Positions 59,917-64,000 of a stretch of 64,000 nucleotides of DNA are shown here, piece after piece. Location of the stretch: contig CP060419.1 of the NCBI GenBank assembly GCA_025232375.1, positions 2,727,001-2,791,000 of the forward strand. The letters run 5' to 3'. The notes below the pieces were generated by a model. That model searched no databases. It was not told the origin of the DNA and saw only the letters and a list, made by a program, of their open reading frames with translations. Position 1 is the first letter of the stretch; every line of letters begins with the position of its first letter. The DNA is from Pseudoxanthomonas sp. NC8 (GTDB taxonomy: Bacteria > Pseudomonadota > Gammaproteobacteria > Xanthomonadales > Xanthomonadaceae). The translations under genes were made by a program, and so were the position numbers.

Positions 59917-61715
59917 ATGGACCTGCACGTATACGAATCGGACCTGCACCTTATGGGCGTGATCGGCAACGGCAGTTTCGGCGCGCTGGTCGACGCGCGC
60001 GGCCGGGTCGTCTGGGCCTGCCTGCCGGCCTTCGACGGCGATCCTGCGTTCTGCGCCCTGCTGACGCCACGCGACCATGAAGGCGGTGACTTCGGCATCG
60101 AACTGGAGGATTTCGCCCGCGCCGAGCAGGCCTACGTGCCGAACACCGCGGTGCTGCGCACCGTCCTCCACGACCGCCACGGCGGCGCGCTGGAGATCCT
60201 CGACTTCGCCCCGCGCTGGAAGCAGAACGGCCGCGTCTACCGGCCGGTGTCCATCGCCAGGCGGATCACGCCGCTGTCGGGCAGCCCGCGCATCCGCGTG
60301 CGGGCGCGGCCGCTGGCCGACTGGGGTGCGCGCGTACCCGAACACTTATGGGGCAGCAACCACCTGCGCTGGCTGCTGCCGGGCTTCACCCTGCGCCTGA
60401 CCACCGACGTGCCGGTGCGCTTTGTCCGCGACGGCCTGCCGTTCGTGCTCGGCCACCGCCTGCACCCTGGTCCTCGGCCCGGACGAACCGATGGCGCGCT
60501 CGATCGGCGGCTACGTCGAGGAGGCACTGGGGCGTACCCTCGAATACTGGCGCGAATGGGTGCGTTACCTGTCGATCCCGCTGGAGTGGCAGGAGGCGGT
60601 GATCCGCAGCGCGATCACCCTGAAGCTGTGCCAGTACGAGGACAGCGGCGCGATCATCGCGGCGATGACCACCTCCATCCCGGAGGCGCCCGGCTCCCCG
60701 CGCAACTGGGACTACCGCTACTGCTGGCTGCGCGACGCGGCCTTCGTGGTGCGCGCGCTCAACCGGCTGGGCGCGACCCGGAGCATGGAGGAGTTCCTGC
60801 GCTACATCTTCAACATCGCCACCCACGACGGCACCCTGCAGCCGCTGTACGGGATCGGTTTCGAGGAGCAGCTCGAAGAGCACGAAATCGAATCGCTGGC
60901 CGGCTACCGCGGCATGGGCCCGGTGCGGCGCGGCAACCTAGCGCTGGATCCAGAAGCAGCACGACGTCTATGGCAGCGTGGTGCTGGCCTCGACCCAGCT
61001 GTTCTTCGACCAGCGCCTTGGTCGATCCGGGCGACGCGGACACCTTCGCCCGGCTGGAGCCACTGGGCGAACGCGGCTTCGCCCTGCACGACGTGCCGGA
61101 CGCAGGGCTGTGGGAGTTCCGCGGCCGCGCAGAGGTCCACACCTACACCGCGGCGATGTGCTGGGCCGCCTGCGACCGCCTGGCCAAGATCGCGCTGCGG
61201 CTCGGCTGGACGGTCGCGCCGGTTACTGGCGCGAGCGCGCGGACGCGATCCGCGAGACGACGCTGGCCCGCGCGCGCAGCGCGCGCAGAGCGGCCAGTTC
61301 AGCGCGTCGTTCCAGAGCGACTACCTCGACGCCTCGCTGCTGCTGCTGGCCGACATCGGCTTCATCGCGGCAGACGACCCCCGCTACGTGGCCACCGTCG
61401 AAGCGATCGGCCGCGAGCTGCGCCATGGCGACGGCGTGTTCCGCTACGTCGCCCCGGACGATTTCGGCACGCCGGAGACCAGTTTCACCATCTGCACGTT
61501 CTGGTACATCGACGCGCTGGCCGCGATCGGGCGCATGGACGAGGCGCGCGAGCTGTTCGAGCGCGTGCTCGCCCGCCGCAATCCGCTGGGCCTGCTCTCG
61601 GAGGACATGGCCTTCGAGGATGGCGAAGGCTGGGGCAACTTCCCGCAGACCTATTCGCACGTGGGCCTGATCATCGCCGCCATGCGCCTGTCGCGCCTGG
61701 CAGGACGCCTCGTGA
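59917..61715 (+). CDS. Glycoside hydrolase family 15 (glucoamylase/trehalase-like) protein (frameshifted)
   Basis: Cytoplasmic (alpha/alpha)6-barrel hydrolase of about 600 residues. ATG at 59917 behind GAGGG. The N-terminal beta-sandwich domain includes LMGVIGNGSFGALVDARGRV and VVWACLPAFDGDPAF. The catalytic domain reads NWDYRYCWLRDAAFVVRALN, with the substrate-binding WDYRYCWLRD motif of GH15, and FGTPETSFTICTFWYIDALA and GEGWGNFPQTYSHVGL, containing the later acidic residue region. Breaks near 60472, 60945, 61018 (CCTTGG), 61225, 61295 and 61695. The stop overlaps the otsA start as GTGA. Family members can act on trehalose or malto-oligosaccharides; which one is not evident. Confidence 0.88.
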
Positions 61716-63082
61716 GCCGGCTGGTGGTCGTCTCCAACCGCGTTTCCCTGCCCGGCGAGCACCGCGCCGGCGGGCTGGCCGTGGCCCTGCAGGCCGCGCT
61801 GGGCGAACGCGGCGGGATGTGGTTCGGCTGGAGCGGCAAGACCGTGCGCGGCGCCAGCGGCGAGACCCACGAACAGCGCGAAGGCGACATCCGCTACGTC
61901 ACCCTCGACCTCAACCGCACCGACCTGGACGGCTACTACAACGGCTTCTCCAACCGCACTCTGTGGCCGCTGCTGCATTTCCATATGGATCTTGGTCGAC
62001 TACGACCGCGCCACGCGCGAGGGCTATCGCCGGGTCAACGCACTGTTCGCCGACAGGCTGGCGCCGCTGCTGCGCGAGGACGACACGGTCTGGGTCCACG
62101 ACTACCACCTGATCCCGCTGGCTTCGATGCTGCGTACGCGCGGCATCGGCTGCCGGATCGGCTTCTTCCTGCACGTGCCGATGCCTTCGGCCGACCTGCT
62201 GATGGCGATGCCCGACCACGAGCGGCTGATGTCCACGCTGTATGCCTACGACCTGCTCGGCTTCCAGACCCGGCGCGACAACGACCGCTTCCAGTCGTAC
62301 GTGCGCCTGTACGGGGCGGCCGGGTCCTGGACGATGACGTGGTGGAGGCGCCGGACGGACGCCGCTTCCGCACCGGCGCATTCCCGATCAGCATCGATAC
62401 CCGCCACATCGCCCGGCAGGCCACCGCGGCGATGGCCAAGCCGGCGGTGCGCGACCTGCGCGCCAGTATGGAGCGGCGCATGCTCGCGATCGGGGTGGAC
62501 CGGCTGGACTATTCCAAGGGCCTGCCCGAGCGGTTCCATGGCTTCGAGCGCTACCTGCAGCGCCACCCCGACCAGCGCGGCAGCCTGACCTACCTGCAGA
62601 TCGCGCCGATCACCCGCGGCGAGGTCGACGAGTACCAGCAGCTGCGCAGCCAGCTCGAGCAGATCGCCGGCCACATCAACGGCGGCCATGCCGAACCGGA
62701 GTGGACCCCGCTGCGCTACGTCAACCGCAACTTTCCGCATGCCACCCTGACCGGCTTCTACCGCAGCGCGCGGGTCGGTATGGTCACGCCGCTGCGCGAT
62801 GGCATGAACCCGGCGGGGCCAAGGAATACGTGGCCGCGCAGGACCCGCAGGATCCCGGCGTGCTGGTGCTGTCGCTGCTGGCCGGCGCGGCGCAGGAAAT
62901 GACCGCCGCCCTCCAGGTCAACCCGCACGACCTGGACGGCGTGGCCGATGCGATCGCCGCGGCGGCGACGATGCCGCTGGCCCGGCGGCGGGAACGCTGG
63001 CAGGTGATGATGGAGCACCTGCTCCGCCACGACATCCATGCCTTAGCGCCGCGACTACCTGCACGCGCTGGAGTCGGGCTGA
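61712..63082 (+). CDS. otsA: Trehalose-6-phosphate synthase (frameshifted)
   Basis: GT20 enzyme joining UDP-glucose and glucose-6-phosphate. The GTG start at 61712, overlapping the previous stop, gives SRLVVVSNRVSLPGEHRAGG, the standard OtsA N-terminus with the G-rich loop. Further motifs: WFGWSGKT, YYNGFSNRTLWPLLHF, VWVHDYHLIPLASMLR, FFLHVPMPSADLLMAMPDH, LGFQTRRDNDRFQSY, IGVDRLDYSKGLPERFHGFE and TPLRDGMN. About 456 residues. Breaks near 61990 (CTTGG), 62325, 62815 and 63043 (CCTTAG where CCTGG gives DIHAWRRDYLHALESG). Stop TGA 63080-63082. Trehalose serves as osmoprotectant. Confidence 0.93.
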
Positions 63083-63098
63083 AACGCGCCGGCAGGGC

Positions 63099-63759
63099 CT
63101 ATTCGCCCTGCCAGTAGTCGCTGATCGTGCCCTTGCGGTAGCGCACGTCGGAAAAGGTGGCGGTGAATCCGTCGGAGAACGGGGCCTGCGCGGAGAAGCC
63201 GATGCGCACCGGGTCGCCACACGGCAGCGCGAAGCTGCGGACGAAGTTCCAGCCGGTTCCGTCCGTCGAGGTGTAGAAGATGTAGGCCCCGCCCTGCATG
63301 GACCAGCTTCAGGTACTGCACCCCGGCTTCGCGGGTGCCGTGGTAGGCGTCGTCGCCGCCGGCACCGCGCGAGGTGGTGGTCGCGATCCCGTTGTGGCCG
63401 GATTCGAAGCGCTCGAACAGCAGCTTGCCCCAGCAGGCCGGCCCGGCATAGGCGACCAGGGCACCCCCTTCGTAGGCCGCACCGCCGAAGCGCGGGGACA
63501 CCCGCGCCGACAGCACGAAATCCCCCTCGGCCACGAACAGCGCGCGCGGCGCGTTGTCGGCCGCTTCCTTGCCGGTCGGATCGGTGAACAGGTCGGTGCC
63601 CTTGTCCGCGGCGATCTCCAGCACATCGCCAGGGAAGCGGATGTCGCCATGGGCGGCCTCGAGGTCCAGCTCGTGGGGCAGCGGCGGCAGCGCCGCGGCG
63701 GACGCGGCGATCGGCAACACTGCGAACAGCGGGACTGCGAGCCTTGCGATGAAGCGCAT
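63099..63759 (-). CDS. Secreted DUF1349-like (lectin-fold) protein (frameshifted)
   Basis: Predicted exported protein of about 220 residues. Signal peptide ARLAVPLFAVLPIAASA. The mature part has a concanavalin/lectin-like beta-sandwich pattern typical of DUF1349: ADKGTDLFTDPTGKEAADNA, GDFVLSARVSPRFGGAAYEG, GPACWGKLLFERFESGHNGI, then after a break near 63302 AYIFYTSTDGTGWNFVRSFA and FSDGFTATFSDVRYRKGTIS. ATG at 63759; stop at 63099, 17 bases from the converging otsA stop. The family probably binds carbohydrate, but substrate and role are unknown. Identification is by overall pattern. Confidence 0.72.
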
Positions 63760-64000
63760 TCCTTCGTCTCCCTGCGGTGATGTGGTTTCCCGGACCCTCG
63801 CGTGGCGCAGCGCCCGTCCGGCCGCGCGACGCGGTGGCCGGGTGCGCCGACTGCCGTGCTTTCCCCGGGTCATGCGCCGCTGCGGTGCGGCGCATCCGCC
63901 GAGGTTAACGCGCGCCCGGATGGAGCGAAGCGTCCGCCACGGCGCGCGCAGGCGTCTTGCGCGCAGATCGTTTGATGGCCGCCACCGCGCCCGCATCCGC
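63760..64000. other. Non-coding end of window with a 9-base hairpin
   Basis: Upstream region of the DUF1349-like gene. It carries an inverted repeat, ATGCGCCGC (63872-63880) and its complement (63887-63895), with a six-base loop and no T-run. No convincing gene start or stop is seen. Function unknown. Confidence 0.4.

Overview
The window is about 64 kb of very GC-rich (roughly 70%) gammaproteobacterial chromosome. Gene content and order point to the Xanthomonadaceae/Lysobacteraceae (Lysobacter, Luteimonas or a near relative): pilMNOPQ divergent from the class A penicillin-binding protein gene, spoT-ridA-recG, a Bat/MoxR operon with four-base overlaps, rpmE2 near gltA, several TonB-dependent receptors, and a BlaI/M56 pair. 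No tRNA, rRNA, prophage, insertion sequence or CRISPR array was seen.

Layout. 1-11.6 kb: end of an OmpW barrel gene, S1/P1 nuclease, modABC, a CE15 glucuronoyl esterase, an M56 peptidase with a TonB-type C-terminus plus its BlaI repressor (minus strand), an acetyl-CoA hydrolase/transferase, a BolA protein, an L,D-transpeptidase and an M23 peptidase. 11.7-22.1 kb, minus strand: transketolase, a dicarboxylate/amino acid:cation symporter, then moxR-DUF58-DUF4381-batA-batB/C-batD. 22.2-29.9 kb: pilMNOPQ (minus) and mrcA (plus). 30-41.5 kb: a conserved unknown gene, then (minus) gltA, rpmE2, nucleoside hydrolase, recG, ridA, spoT and relA, then a small secreted unknown protein. 41.6-53.5 kb: hrpA, dps, clpB behind a sigma-32-like promoter, a GIY-YIG protein, a saccharopine dehydrogenase-like protein, a DCC oxidoreductase, DUF4166 and an NCS2-type permease. 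53.6-64 kb: two TonB-dependent receptors around a DUF3574 lipoprotein, the trehalose cluster otsB-GH15-otsA, and a secreted DUF1349-like protein.

The dominant oddity is sequence quality. More than half of the protein genes are broken by one- or two-base shifts or nonsense changes, while each protein can be rebuilt end to end with its catalytic motifs intact. Many breaks fall where the conserved protein requires CCTGG or CCAGG, read here as CCTTGG, CCTTA, CCTTAG, CTAAGG, TAAGG or similar. This looks like consensus error at a methylated CCWGG (Dcm-type) motif in long reads, not gene decay. Interrupted genes are therefore listed as single CDS spanning all fragments, with break points noted. Some breaks do not fit the motif and remain unexplained.

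Functionally this is a core chromosomal region: stringent response (relA, spoT), central carbon metabolism (tkt, gltA), envelope growth (mrcA, L,D-transpeptidase, M23), type IV pilus assembly, proteostasis (clpB), DNA/RNA helicases, and osmolyte synthesis. No convincing novel system was found. The points most worth a second look are the CCWGG error pattern, the orphan BlaI/M56-TonB module with its operator-covered promoter, and the tandem spoT-relA arrangement.
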